NCBI RefSeq assembly: GCF_023718305.1
Contig: NZ_QEYO01000017.1
Span: 1 to 64,000, forward strand
Direction of reading: 5' to 3'
DNA: 64,000 nt
Origin: Gramella sp. AN32
GTDB taxonomy: Bacteria > Bacteroidota > Bacteroidia > Flavobacteriales > Flavobacteriaceae
Shown here one piece after another: positions 45,477 to 56,900 of the stretch. The notes under the pieces are model-generated. The model searched no databases and was not told where the DNA came from. It saw only the letters and a program-made list of their open reading frames with translations. Every line of letters begins with the position of its first letter. The stretch's first letter is position 1. The position numbers and the translations under genes are program-made.

Positions 45477-45498
45477 CCACCTAAAATTAAAAAAGGCT

Positions 45499-46611
45499 TT
45501 GATCAAACTGAACGATTTAGAATTCGAACCCTACATTTCAGAGAAGGAGATTATTGCTGCTATCGATAAGATTGGAGAAGATTTAAATCGCGATTATGCG
45601 GGTAAAAAACCTGTTTTTCTTGGAGTTTTAAATGGTTCGTTCATGTTCGCTTCAGAAGTGATCAAAAAATTTCAGGGAGATTGTGAAATTAGTTTCGTGA
45701 AACTTGAGTCTTATAAAGGGACCGAAAGCACGGGTGACGTAAAAACTTTACTGGGCTTAAATCAGGATCTAAAAGGGAGAACGGTGATTCTTTTGGAAGA
45801 TATTGTAGATACCGGAACTACCCTGGAAATGGTTGATAAAATTTTAGCTGAGACACAGGTTGCTGAATATAAAGTGGCAACCCTGTTTTTCAAACCAAAA
45901 GCATATAAGAAATCGATCCCTGTAAATTATATAGGGATCACTATTCCAAATAAATTTATTGTGGGTTATGGTTTGGATTATAACGGACTAGGCCGCAATC
46001 TTACAGCTGTTTATAAACGCAAAGAAAAGAAAATGACAAATTTAGTGCTCTTTGGCCCTCCGGGCGCAGGGAAAGGAACTCAGGCAAGTATTTTAAAGGA
46101 AAAGTACAATTTGGTACATATTTCTACCGGTGATATTTTTCGCTTTAATATAAAAAATCAAACCGAACTTGGCTTGCATGCAAAGTCTTTTATGGATCAG
46201 GGACAATTGGTCCCTGATGAGGTAACCATAAAAATGTTAAAGGCTGAAGTGGAAAAAAATGAAGGAGTAAACGGTTTTATTTTTGACGGTTTCCCCAGAA
46301 CTGAAGCTCAGGCAGAAGCATTAGCTTCTTACTTAGAAACAATAGAAACCGAAATAAGTGCCATGATCGCATTAGAAGTGGATGATGAAATTTTGGTGGA
46401 AAGACTATTGGAAAGAGGAAAAACTTCAGGTAGGGCAGATGATGCCGATGTGGAAGTTATTCGAAACCGAATTAAGGTCTATTATAATGAAACTGCCATT
46501 TTGAAAAATTTCTATCAGAAGCAGGGCAAATATTATGGTGTTGATGGTGTGGGAAGTATTAATGAAATTACGGAGCGATTAAGTTCTGTGATTGATAATT
46601 TAATGAAATAG
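45499..46611 (+). CDS. adk: Fused hypoxanthine phosphoribosyltransferase - adenylate kinase
   Basis: One uninterrupted 370-aa frame joins two purine enzymes. Residues 1-178 are a hypoxanthine/guanine phosphoribosyltransferase: PRPP motif VILLEDIVDTGTTLE, substrate loop KLESYKGTESTGDV, and VGYGLDYNGLGRNL. Residues 179-370 are a complete adenylate kinase: P-loop LFGPPGAGKGTQAS, STGDIFR, DGFPRTEAQAE, and a short LID with RADD. The frame starts with TTG at 45499, the only good start. A Met at 46033 opens the kinase part, so a separate Adk of 192 aa could also be made by internal initiation. The order suits purine salvage to ADP. obgE follows after 3 bases. Confidence 0.9.
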   Translation: MIKLNDLEFEPYISEKEIIAAIDKIGEDLNRDYAGKKPVFLGVLNGSFMFASEVIKKFQGDCEISFVKLESYKGTESTGDVKTLLGLNQDLKGRTVILLEDIVDTGTTLEMVDKILAETQVAEYKVATLFFKPKAYKKSIPVNYIGITIPNKFIVGYGLDYNGLGRNLTAVYKRKEKKMTNLVLFGPPGAGKGTQASILKEKYNLVHISTGDIFRFNIKNQTELGLHAKSFMDQGQLVPDEVTIKMLKAEVEKNEGVNGFIFDGFPRTEAQAEALASYLETIETEISAMIALEVDDEILVERLLERGKTSGRADDADVEVIRNRIKVYYNETAILKNFYQKQGKYYGVDGVGSINEITERLSSVIDNLMK

Positions 46612-46614
46612 AGA

Positions 46615-47622
46615 ATGACTGAAGGGAATTTTGTTGATTATGTAAAAATTCACATTTTCTCCGGAAAAGGAGGAAAGGGCTCTGCGCATTTACACCGGGA
46701 AAAATATATTACCAAAGGTGGGCCTGATGGAGGTGATGGAGGTAGAGGTGGCCATGTGATCATACGGGCAGACAAAAATCTCTGGACCTTGTTCCATTTG
46801 AAATTTAAGCGACATGTTAAAGCAGAACATGGAGGCAACGGTAGTAAGTCGCGTAGTAGTGGTGCAGATGGAAGTGATGAATACATAGACGTGCCGTTAG
46901 GAACGGTAATACGCGATACGGATACCAATGAAATTATAAAAGAAATTACCGAACACGGCGAAGAATTTATCATTGCTGAAGGTGGTATGGGAGGTCGTGG
47001 AAACTGGCATTTTAGATCTTCGACCAATCAAACTCCACGTTATTCCCAACCCGGAATTGACGGGCAGGCTATAGATATTACCTTAGAACTTAAAGTTCTT
47101 GCCGATGTTGGGCTGGTTGGTTTTCCAAATGCCGGGAAGTCTACCTTGCTTTCCGTAATAACCGCGGCGAAGCCAAAAATTGCCGATTATGAATTTACCA
47201 CGCTGAAGCCAAATCTTGGAATTGTAAAATATCGTGATCATCAAACTTTTGTAATTGCCGATATTCCCGGAATTATTGAAGGCGCTGCAGAGGGCAAAGG
47301 TTTAGGACATCGTTTCCTGAGACATATAGAAAGGAACTCAACTTTGCTTTTTTTAATTCCGGCTGATGCAAAAGATATTAATGAGCAGTATGAGGTGCTT
47401 TTAGATGAGCTTAGGCGATATAATCCAGAATTGATGGATAAGGACCGTCTTATTGCTATCTCTAAAAGCGACCTTCTGGATGCCGAGCTAAAGAAGGAAC
47501 TTACAGCTGAATTGGACAGGAAACTGGAACTTCCCTATTTATTTATTTCATCGGTTGCCCAAACCGGTTTAACCGAACTTAAGGATAAACTTTGGGAAAT
47601 GCTCAATAAGGAAGCTGTTTAA
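46615..47622 (+). CDS. obgE: Obg family ribosome-associated GTPase
   Basis: This is an essential GTPase for 50S ribosome assembly and growth control, 335 aa. The Gly-rich Obg fold spans residues 1-158 (GGDGGRGGHV, GGNGSKSRSSGADG, GGMGGRGNWHF). The G domain follows: G1 GFPNAGKST, switch region ending in G3 DIPG, and G4 SKSD, a mild variant of NKxD. No C-terminal OCT extension is present. It is co-transcribed with hpt-adk, and a hairpin spans its stop codon. Confidence 0.96.
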   Translation: MTEGNFVDYVKIHIFSGKGGKGSAHLHREKYITKGGPDGGDGGRGGHVIIRADKNLWTLFHLKFKRHVKAEHGGNGSKSRSSGADGSDEYIDVPLGTVIRDTDTNEIIKEITEHGEEFIIAEGGMGGRGNWHFRSSTNQTPRYSQPGIDGQAIDITLELKVLADVGLVGFPNAGKSTLLSVITAAKPKIADYEFTTLKPNLGIVKYRDHQTFVIADIPGIIEGAAEGKGLGHRFLRHIERNSTLLFLIPADAKDINEQYEVLLDELRRYNPELMDKDRLIAISKSDLLDAELKKELTAELDRKLELPYLFISSVAQTGLTELKDKLWEMLNKEAV

Positions 47623-47643
47623 TTCCTGTTAAACAGCGATTTT
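47614..47643 (+). terminator. obgE terminator overlapping the stop codon
   Basis: The perfect stem GCTGTTTAA / TTAAACAGC with a 6-base loop is followed by GATTTT. The left arm contains the end of obgE including its TAA. Confidence 0.6.
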
Positions 47644-47725
47644 CTGGTATTGATTTTGTTTAAATTTAGAAGTTAGCGATATCGTTATTTTGATAGGGCT
47701 AAGATTTTAATCTAAATAGAACAAC

Positions 47726-48247
47726 ATGAAAATATTTAAATTCCTGGCTGCAGCTGCACTTGTCGCATCCTGTAATTCCCCCAAGGCAGTTTTCGATTAC
47801 GATGAAACTGTGAATTTCAGTCAATATAAAACGTATCAGATTTTTCCGGATTTTCAATCTGGCTTAAGTCAGTTAGACGAAGCTCGATTACTGGAAAGTT
47901 TGAAAGAAAAGATGGGGGAGGAAGGATTCACTCAGGGCGAAAATGCCAATGTATATGTTAATGTTTATACGGAAGAGTATGAGCAGGATAACCGGAGCAG
48001 GCTGGGAATTGGTCTTGGAGGCGGCGGCGGAAATGTTGGAGTGGGGGTTTCAGGAGGGGTTCCTGTGGGAACCATGGACAACTATTACAAACTTACTTTT
48101 GATTTTATTGATGTGGAAAAGGATGCCCTGGTATGGCAGGCAGTGGTAGAAAGTCCTTTCAATTTAAATGCAACGCCGGAAAAGAGAAAGGCCCAATTTG
48201 ATGCGATTGTGGAAAAAGCTTTGGCAGGTTATCCCCCGAAAAAATAA
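47726..48247 (+). CDS. DUF4136 lipoprotein
   Basis: This is a 173-aa predicted lipoprotein: signal peptide with lipobox VASC (Cys about residue 16), then the DUF4136 pattern FDYDETVNFSQYKTYQIFP near the N-terminus. A Gly-rich loop (GGGGGNVGVGVSGG, about 97-112) precedes a beta-rich C-terminal half. The family is common in Bacteroidota envelopes and has no assigned function. It is monocistronic, with a terminator shared by the opposing operon. Confidence 0.85.
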   Translation: MKIFKFLAAAALVASCNSPKAVFDYDETVNFSQYKTYQIFPDFQSGLSQLDEARLLESLKEKMGEEGFTQGENANVYVNVYTEEYEQDNRSRLGIGLGGGGGNVGVGVSGGVPVGTMDNYYKLTFDFIDVEKDALVWQAVVESPFNLNATPEKRKAQFDAIVEKALAGYPPKK

Positions 48248-48270
48248 ACATCCTAAAAATAATTAAATTA

Positions 48271-48300
48271 AAAAGCCCCGGGAATTCCGGGGCTTTTCTT
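48271..48300. terminator. Bidirectional terminator
   Basis: The stem AAAAGCCCCGG / CCGGGGCTTTT with loop GAATT lies between the DUF4136 gene and the converging adhesin operon, with T/A tracts on both sides. Confidence 0.88.
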
Positions 48301-48332
48301 TGGTTGGTTAGTTAGTATCTGAATAGGAAAAC

Positions 48333-50030
48333 CTAGTTTTCGTTTTCGTCATCTGTGTCACCATCCATATCTTCAGTGTCATCATTCGTATCCTGCATAT
48401 CAGAAGATGATGCATTATTTCTGGATACTACGAACACACTTCGTCTATTTTTAGCATACTCTGCGGCTGTACAACCAGTTGGTTCAGTACAATCGTTAAC
48501 AGGTCTACTTTCTCCATAACCCTGAGAAATCAACCTTCCTTTGCTAATTCCTTTCGAAACAAGGTAATCTACAGTAGAAGCAGCCCTTCTTTCAGAAAGT
48601 GCCATGTTGTAACTATCAGTTCCTCGGGCATCAGCATGAGATTCAACTTTCACTTTAATATCCGGGTACTGGTTCATATACATTACAACAGAATCAAGAA
48701 TTGGTTTAGAAACTTCTTTAATTGTTGCTTTATCGAAGTCGAAGTAGATTTTGCTACCATCAACCGGGATCATTCTTTGGCCAGAAGTATTGTCGGTTAT
48801 CGTTGGAGCTGGAATTCTTTCGTTTTCTTCTCTAATAAATTGATAAATATTATCAGTCCCTCTTCGGTTGGAAGCGAAATAACCTTTTTCTTCACCTTCT
48901 TTAATTACAAAGGCAAAATCATCAAATCCACTGTTGATAGTGTTTCCAAGGTTTTCAACTGCTGAAAAATTTCCTTCAGACTTATAAATATCCAGGTTAC
49001 CAAATCCCTGTTGTCCATCAGAAGAAAAATATAAAATATTTTCATCACTGATGAATGGGAACTGATCTCTATACGGAGTATTAACTCCAGGTCCTAAATT
49101 ACTAGGAGTTCCATAAGTACCATCTTCATTCACATCTACCACATAAATGTCGAAAGAACCACTACCTCCTGGCATATCACTTGAAAAGTAAAGTTTAGAA
49201 CCATCAGCGCTTAGGCTTGGGTGCTCAGTTGAATACTCTTCGCTTGTAAACGGAAGAGCTTCAATATTTGTCCAATCCTCACCTTCTTTAACAGCTTTAT
49301 AAATTCTAATGTGGGCAACACGCTCATCATTTTCATTTTTAAAACGCTTGTCATTGGTTCTGGAAAAGTACATTACTGTTCCATCTGTATTGAAAGTAGC
49401 AGAAGCTTCATGACTATCGGTATTTATTTCATCTGAAAATAAAACTACGTTAGAAAGCTCTCCTTCATCATCAACATTGGCACTATAAAGGTCCAAAGTA
49501 GGAAGCTTGTTCCATGGATAGATTGGGCGCTCCTGGTTTCTGGTTGAAGCGAAAGCAACCTGGTCTCCATAAAAACCAATTCCGAAGTCTGCTGAAGCAG
49601 CATTGTTCATGATTTGATCATACTTAAACTGATGTGCAGCGGAAGTATCTAACTCACTGGAGAACTCTTCATAGTTCCAGTTTTCACCGGTAGCCTTGTT
49701 CATGTATTCGTCAGCTTTCACATAATTGCCATTAGCCATCAAAGCATGCCCGTATCTAAAATGATATTCAGGAGCTACGTCACCTTCGTTTCTAAGAAAG
49801 AGTAATTCGTAAATTTCGGCTGCATTCTTCATTTGATTCGTATAGAAATAAGAATCACCTAAATTCTGAAGCACTTCCTTAGTCTTATTGTTTACTTTCT
49901 CATAAGAATCGGCTGCATCCACATATGCCTTTTGGGCAAAGAAGCGGTCACCTTCACGCACATCAGAACGTTGTCCAAATGCGGTGATACTTATAAGGAT
50001 TATTAAAAGTGTACTATATATATTTTTCAT
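48333..50030 (-). CDS. TPR-PD40-OmpA family envelope protein
   Basis: The 565-aa exported protein (signal peptide ending ITAFGQ) has N-terminal TPR-like helices (about 25-130) and a PD40/WD40-like beta-propeller (about 150-400; e.g. SADGSKLYFSSDMPGGSGSFDIY). A C-terminal OmpA-like peptidoglycan-binding domain follows (about 425-540; IYFDFDKATIKEVSKPILD, ADARGTDSYNMALSERRA). The acidic tail of Asp/Glu residues is unusual. It is third in the adhesin operon and likely anchors a PorP/SprF complex to the cell wall, as proposed for related T9SS gene sets. Confidence 0.88.
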   Translation of the reverse strand: MKNIYSTLLIILISITAFGQRSDVREGDRFFAQKAYVDAADSYEKVNNKTKEVLQNLGDSYFYTNQMKNAAEIYELLFLRNEGDVAPEYHFRYGHALMANGNYVKADEYMNKATGENWNYEEFSSELDTSAAHQFKYDQIMNNAASADFGIGFYGDQVAFASTRNQERPIYPWNKLPTLDLYSANVDDEGELSNVVLFSDEINTDSHEASATFNTDGTVMYFSRTNDKRFKNENDERVAHIRIYKAVKEGEDWTNIEALPFTSEEYSTEHPSLSADGSKLYFSSDMPGGSGSFDIYVVDVNEDGTYGTPSNLGPGVNTPYRDQFPFISDENILYFSSDGQQGFGNLDIYKSEGNFSAVENLGNTINSGFDDFAFVIKEGEEKGYFASNRRGTDNIYQFIREENERIPAPTITDNTSGQRMIPVDGSKIYFDFDKATIKEVSKPILDSVVMYMNQYPDIKVKVESHADARGTDSYNMALSERRAASTVDYLVSKGISKGRLISQGYGESRPVNDCTEPTGCTAAEYAKNRRSVFVVSRNNASSSDMQDTNDDTEDMDGDTDDENEN

Positions 50031-50042
50031 GTTAGTCTGGTT

Positions 50043-50975
50043 TTAGAAGAATCTCGGTGATTTATCGTATCCTTTTTTAAGTCCTAGAAGATCAAGATCG
50101 AATAATAACATTATTTCGTGAGATCCCGCATTACTAAGCTCATAGGTTGGGTAATCGTAAGCATAACCGATCCTTAAAGATGGGGTTACTCTAAAATTCA
50201 CCAAACCGGTAATAGTTTCATCGAATCTGTAACCAACACCAGCTTCCAGCCTGTCATAAAGCAAAACATTGGCGTTTACATCTACTGAAAGTGGGGCTCC
50301 CTCTACACCTCTAACCATTGTTGAAGGTTTCAGCTTAAAGTTATCGCTAATATTGAAAACATAACCACCGGTAAGGTAGTAATGAACTGCTTCGCCACCA
50401 CGATTTCGTAAAAGCTGACTGTTATCCAAATGATCTGAGGTTAACAGGTTCGGGGCTGAAACTCCTAAATAGAATTTCTCTCCAAACCAGAATGCCCCCA
50501 CACCAAAAACAGGGAATATTTCACTTACATTTTCAAATGCCGGATCATTAGGATCATTCACCACCAAACCATTAAGGTTAGCATCGAATGTAGTAAGACC
50601 ACCTTTTGCGCCAAAGGAAAGATTTGTCGTCTCTCCGGTTGGGATTACATAAGCAAAATCTGCCGTAATATTATTGGACTTTTCAACATTTCCAATTTCA
50701 TCATGAACTACAGTTAAACCAAGTTCCACCCTCTCACTAACCGGAGTGTGGGCAAAGAAGTTGAGGGTGCGAGGTGCACCGTCAACATCTGTCCATTGCA
50801 TTCTATAGATAGCTCCTAAATTAAGCATACCTGGATCGTCTGTCGCATAAGCGGGATTTACCATACTCATGTTATACATATACTGAGTAAATAGCGGATC
50901 CTGTTGGGACATACCTTTTATTGAGAAAAGGATAATGCCTGCGAATATTAAATATTTTGTGATAAGTTTTTTCAT
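50043..50975 (-). CDS. PorP/SprF family type IX secretion membrane protein
   Basis: This is a 310-aa outer-membrane barrel of the PorP/SprF family. It has a signal peptide (ending KGMSQ), the family start DPLFTQYMYNMSMVNPAYA, and a C-terminal barrel strand region. Such proteins are needed for secretion or surface attachment of the adhesin encoded beside them. It lies directly between the adhesin gene and the OmpA-like gene, 12-23 bases from each. Confidence 0.92.
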   Translation of the reverse strand: MKKLITKYLIFAGIILFSIKGMSQQDPLFTQYMYNMSMVNPAYATDDPGMLNLGAIYRMQWTDVDGAPRTLNFFAHTPVSERVELGLTVVHDEIGNVEKSNNITADFAYVIPTGETTNLSFGAKGGLTTFDANLNGLVVNDPNDPAFENVSEIFPVFGVGAFWFGEKFYLGVSAPNLLTSDHLDNSQLLRNRGGEAVHYYLTGGYVFNISDNFKLKPSTMVRGVEGAPLSVDVNANVLLYDRLEAGVGYRFDETITGLVNFRVTPSLRIGYAYDYPTYELSNAGSHEIMLLFDLDLLGLKKGYDKSPRFF

Positions 50976-50998
50976 TTCTATCTCTTGTTTATCCTTTA

Positions 50999-53900
50999 TT
51001 ATCTACTTAAGTATACTGTTCCTCTTCTTGGAGGGGTTGAACCGTCATTGAAGTATATTATATAGAAATATGCTCCAACCGGTAAAAGGTCGTTCCCAAA
51101 ACCTGACTGGTCTGAATAACCGTCCCAATCTGGTGTATCGTCGTTTCCTTTATATACCATGTCTCCCCAACGATTGTGGATTTCCATAGAGTAATTAGGA
51201 TATTCTCTTTCAATGTTTTTTATGGTGAATGTGTCGTTCAATCCATCACCATTAGGAGAAAACCCTTCTGGGAAAATTAAAGGACAAGTTTCAACTGTAA
51301 CGTTTATAGCCAGTCTTGAAGAACTTTCACATCCTGAAGCTGCATCAGTTAAAGAAGCGTAATAGGTTACCCCATTTTGAAGTGCGGTAGCAGGACTTAT
51401 TGTTGCTCCGCCAGTTGCAGCATCATAGAAAGTAACTCCAGTCTCGTTGATAAGATCGGCAAGTGTTTGAACCGTTGCATCGTCAAATTCGCAGAAAGTC
51501 TGACTTGTTGAATCGATAGTTGGAGTTGCTGCGTCATTAACGGTTACATTAATAATCGCTGACATACTCTCACAAGTTCCATCATCAGCTCTTTGCGTTA
51601 CATAAAATGCGCCTGTTGTAAGAGCAGTAGTTGCATCAACCATAGTCTCTAATGTTTCATCGCTATAGAAAGTTAGGTTTGAACCATCAGCTACTAATTG
51701 AGCTCCTGTTGGACCATCAATTGCACAGAAAGTTTGATCTGTAACGGTTGGTGCTTCAGGAGTTTCCTGTACAATTACCGTAAACTCAGAAGTATCATCT
51801 CCACAATCGTTAATTGCAGCAACGGTATAGAGAATAGTATAAGTTCCTGCTTCAAAATCAGCCGGATCCATCATCCCATCTGTAACTTCAGTATCATCTA
51901 AGCTGAAAGTTCCGTCCATATCAGCATCTACGGATACAAAATCGAACAGGTTCTGTACATCATCGCTCATACAAACTTCAATATCCATGTCCTCACCAGC
52001 ATTTGCAGCTTTCTGAACACTAAGAGTGATCACCGCAATATCTGAACAATCATTATTCAATAGAATATATCCAATCGTGTAATCACCCGGTTCAAAATCT
52101 CCCGGATTGATAATTCCATTTGCTACGGTATTTCCATCGTATTCAAAGGAACCTCCTTCAGTCACATCGTCATCTAATAAAGTGTTTAGATCTAAGCTAT
52201 CAACATTTGTACAAACGGTATAGGCGAAATCTTCACCTGCATCTGGAGCTTCGTTAACTGTGACTGTAAAAGTCGCAGAATCATTTCCGCAATCATTTTC
52301 CGCAGTAACTGTATACATTACAGTATAAGTGCCTGCATCAAAATCTGCCGGGTTCATCATACCGTTTGCAATTTCATCTCCATCAAGTATAAAAGTTCCG
52401 TCGGTATCAGTGAAATCCCCTGTAAGTGAATCGAATAAATTCTGAACATCTGAGCTTTGACAAACTGTTAACTCCACATCCTCACCTGCATTTGCAGAAT
52501 CAAGTACGCTTATGGTAAAAGTGACAGATGCTGAACCAGTCACACAATCAGCTGAATCTTCGCTAAGGGTGTAAGTGATTTCATAATCACCTGCAGCCAT
52601 CATTGCCGGATTAAAAGTCCCATCATCATAACCTTCAAATACACCTCTGTCTGGATTATCTCCTATGAAATCAGTTAATTGTTGGATTCCTGCATTCTGA
52701 CAAATTGGATCCGGATCATCAACATCAGTCAAATCTGCTTCAATATTCTCAAGAACACTGATGGTAAGACTTACTGAATCCTTGCAATCATCAGTTCCAA
52801 TAGTATAGGTAGTTGTGAAATCACCTGTGGTCATTCCATCATTAAAATCATCTACTAAATCACTTATTGCCGGGCTAAAAATTCCGTTAGGAGCATCATC
52901 TGGCAATAGGTCAGTAAATTCAGCGGTTAAATTTTCTAAGGTGAAGTAATCATCTTCCAGGTCTGAAGTACATACGGTTGTAGTAACGTCATCTCCAAGT
53001 TCGAAAGCAGGCGTTACCACTACAGTAATAATAGCAGCATCTGTACCATCAACACAAGGATTTGTAGTTCCATCTACAGTATAATTTACAGTATAAGTAC
53101 CTGCACCGGCAGCTGTAGCATCGAAATTTGAACCACCTGTGATCGTTAAATCATCACTGGTAAAAGTTCCTGCGCCAATTTCATCGGCAAGGTCTACCAC
53201 ACCACTTGTGGTACAATAGGAAACCGTACGATCATCACCTGCATCTGCCTCTTCATTTGGATTAATCGTTATAGAATAACTTGCTGAATCTGTACAATCG
53301 TCATTACTTACGGTATAAGTAGTAGTGAACGTAGCAGGGAAAGATGTTGTTGCGGAATATTGCGCCAACAACTGAGTAAGTGTGCTATTTGTAAAATCTC
53401 CGCCAGGAGTAATTGTTGGGTCGATTTCGTTTAATAATTCGATACCCTCTCCGGCCGGATTAGCGGCAACCAGTGCAGCTAAAGCTTCAAACTCGGACTG
53501 GCAGAAACTAAAGTCTCCTCCCGGCCCTGCATTGGGTCCCTGATTCACTGTTATAGTGATCGTTGAAGTACTTGTGCCAGTGACACAAGGATTGGAAGTG
53601 CCATCTACTGTATAAGTCACCGTAAATGTACCAGCGCCAGCTGCTGCCGCATCAAACATAGAACCGTCAGTGATTGTTAAATCATCGCTGGTAAAGATTC
53701 CGCCAGTTGTGGCTTCTGAATCGATGGAACCTGATAAATCTACAATTCCATCTGAAGTACAGAAAGTATCTGTTTGATCGTCACCTGCATCAGCATCTTC
53801 ATTTGGATTGATCGTTACTGAATAATCAGCTGAATCTGTACAATCATCATTACTTACTGTATAAGTAGTAGTGAAGGTCGCAGGGAAAGATGTTGTTGCC

Positions 53901-56900
53901 GAATATTGCGCCAGTAACTGACTCAAAGTGCTGTTAGTAAAATCTCCACCAGGAGTAATGGTAGGATCAAATTCGTTTAATAATTCGATGCCCTCTCCGG
54001 CAGGATTAGCAGCAACCTGAGCAGCTAATGCTTCAAACTCTGACTGGCAGAAACTAAAGTCTCCTCCCGGCCCTGCATTGGGTCCCTGATTCACTGTTAT
54101 AGTGATCGTTGAAGTACTTGTGCCAGTGACACAAGGATTGGAAGTGCCATCTACTGTATAAGTCACCGTAAATGTACCAGCGCCAGCTGCTGCCGCATCA
54201 AACATAGAACCGTCAGTGATTGTTAAATCATCGCTGGTAAAGATTCCGCCAGTTGTGGCTTCTGAATCGATGGAACCTGATAAATCTACAATTCCATCTG
54301 AAGTACAGAACGTATCTGTTTGGTTATCTCCGGCATCTGCCTCTTCATTTGGATTTATAGTAATCGAATAACTTGCTGAATCTGTACAATCGTTATCATC
54401 ACTTCCAACAGTATAGGTAGTAGTGAATGTAGCAGGAAAAGTAGTAGTTGCAGCATATTGCGCCAGCAATTGAGCGAGTGTGCTATTTGTAAAATCTCCG
54501 CCAGCAGTAATGGTTGGGTCGATTTCGTTTAATAATTCAATACCCTCTCCGGCCGGATTAGCGGCAACCTGTGCAGCTAAAGTTTCAAATTCAGACTGGC
54601 AGAAACTAAAGCTTCCACCAGGACCAGCATTAGGAGCCTGATCTACCATAATGGTAAAATCGGCAAAAGATGAACCAGTCACACATGCATCATCTTCACT
54701 TATCGTATAAGTAATAGTGAATGTTCCAACACCAGCAGTTGAAGGGTCAAAAGTTCCATCGGCTACATCTACGTCATCACTGGAGAACCTTCCCCCCATA
54801 ACCGTGGCAGGATCGGTTAAATAATCTGAAAGTGTGATCACCGGATCATTAGAACAAATATCTTCAACATTATCTATTGTTCCGGCCTCGGCAAGAACTG
54901 CTTCGTTAATCGTGATACTTGCAGTTGCAGTTGATTCATCACAAACTGCGGTTCCAGCGATCGTATAAGTTGTGGAGAAATCTTCAGCTCCATCTATACC
55001 ATTATCATAATTGGTAATTAATGTTGATAACAAAGGATCGAAATCGCCTCCGTCATCATCTGTGCCTAAAAAGTCTAATAAGTATGCCTTTAAAGCATCT
55101 TCATCAGCAAAAGCAGTCATTACCTCAGCATCAGTTTCACAGAATTCTACTGTGGCACTTGAACCGGCATCTGGTGCATCTTCAACCGTAATCGTAAAGT
55201 TAGCAGTAGCTGTATTAGTCACACAGGCAGTCTCCGGCGATACCGTATAAATAATTGAATAGGATCCTTCGCCAACTGATGGGTTAAATGTTCCATCTGC
55301 TACATTAGCATCATCGCTACTAAATACTCCATCTGGATTTGCTCCTGTGAGTAAAGTTGCAAGATTAACGACCGGATCATTAGAACAGTATGTCATACTA
55401 GTTCCCGTTCCGGCTTCCGCAGGAATTGCGGCAGTAACCGTTAAGGTAGCTGTAGCCATAACTGGTGCACATGCCCCGTTGTCTATGGTATAGGTAGTAG
55501 TAAAATCTTCTGATGGTTGCGTAATACCATTATTATAATTGGTAATTAAGTCAGTTAATGATAAGGAATCAAAACTACCGCTATCATCGCTGGTTCCTAA
55601 AAGATCGAGTAAATAGGCTTGCAAGCTGGCTTCGTTGGCAAAAATACCAAGTTCAATAACTTCATTTTCGCATAAGGTAGCAGAGCTATCTTCTCCCGCA
55701 TCGGGATCTGGAAGAATATTTAAAGTTAGTTTTGCCGAGTCGGTACAATCACCTACTGTTACGGTATAGGTAGTTTCAAAAGTTGCAGGGAAGCTATTGT
55801 TTTCAACAGCGATGGCAAACTGTGCGGCAAGCTGCTCCAATGTAATAGAGAAAGTCCCCCCCAAATCTACATCAGGGCCTAAGAGATCTGCAAAAGTATC
55901 TTCTGCGGTGCTGGGATCTATAGCAATTTGAGAGATAAGGGCCTCTGCATCACTTTGGCAATAAGTAAGAGCTGTATCTACCCCTGGATTTGGGTCTTCT
56001 TCTACAGTTACTCCCAGAATTACAGAATCTTCACAGCCATTACCAAAATCGACCGTATAGGTAGTTTGATAGGTACCAACTTTAGTTCCACTATAATTAG
56101 TAACAATAGTGGCTAAAATATCCGCAGAAAATGATCCGTTAGTTGGAACATCATTATCAGGGTCACTATCGAAATTATTGCTTAGCAAAGTGAGAAAGAA
56201 ATCCCTAGCGTTAGCTGTGGTATCGAAAATTCCATCTGCCTGAGATACACATAAAACATTATCGGTATTATCCGGTCCTGCATCAGATGCTAATAGATTT
56301 ACGGTAATTTTTGCTCTAGCTGTGCTCTCGCATGGAGGCTCAGTAGAATTGGTCCTGTTCACAATCTGGCTCACATAATAATCTTCACCGTCTACAAGTG
56401 GTGTTGAAGGATCTAATGGTGGTTGTGATGTACTTGTGCTATAAAATCTAAAAGCCTGAAAATTTGGATTTGATGAGCTCGCCGTTAAGTCTGCAACGGT
56501 AGGATCATCGCTTTCGCAAAATTCCTGAATTGGTTCTGCTGTTGGGGCAAATGCTTCAACAGGATTATACTCAATAGCAATCCTACTTGAATAGCGGCAA
56601 TCTGCATCGGCAGGATCGTCCTGACCTACAAAATAATTTTCACCATCTACCAATACATAGGTATCTAGTAGCTCGTCATTCATATCTCCAAACTCTTCCG
56701 CATAAACATTCAGGTCATAATTTGGATTTGAAGGGGTGATAAGGTCTTTTAAATCCCCAACCGTGGTAACATCATCATCTTCATAAACACAAGGCTCATA
56801 AAAATTTCCGAAGTTAGAAGTGGGAGCTCCAAGATCATCTACGGTAACATTGATCACCTGTGATTCCGGTCTGGTCCCACCATTAGAAGTTCTACATGAA

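Noticed and set aside
46650..47027. A 125-codon minus-strand Pro-rich frame opposite obgE
   Set aside because: It is the complement of the Gly-rich Obg domain.
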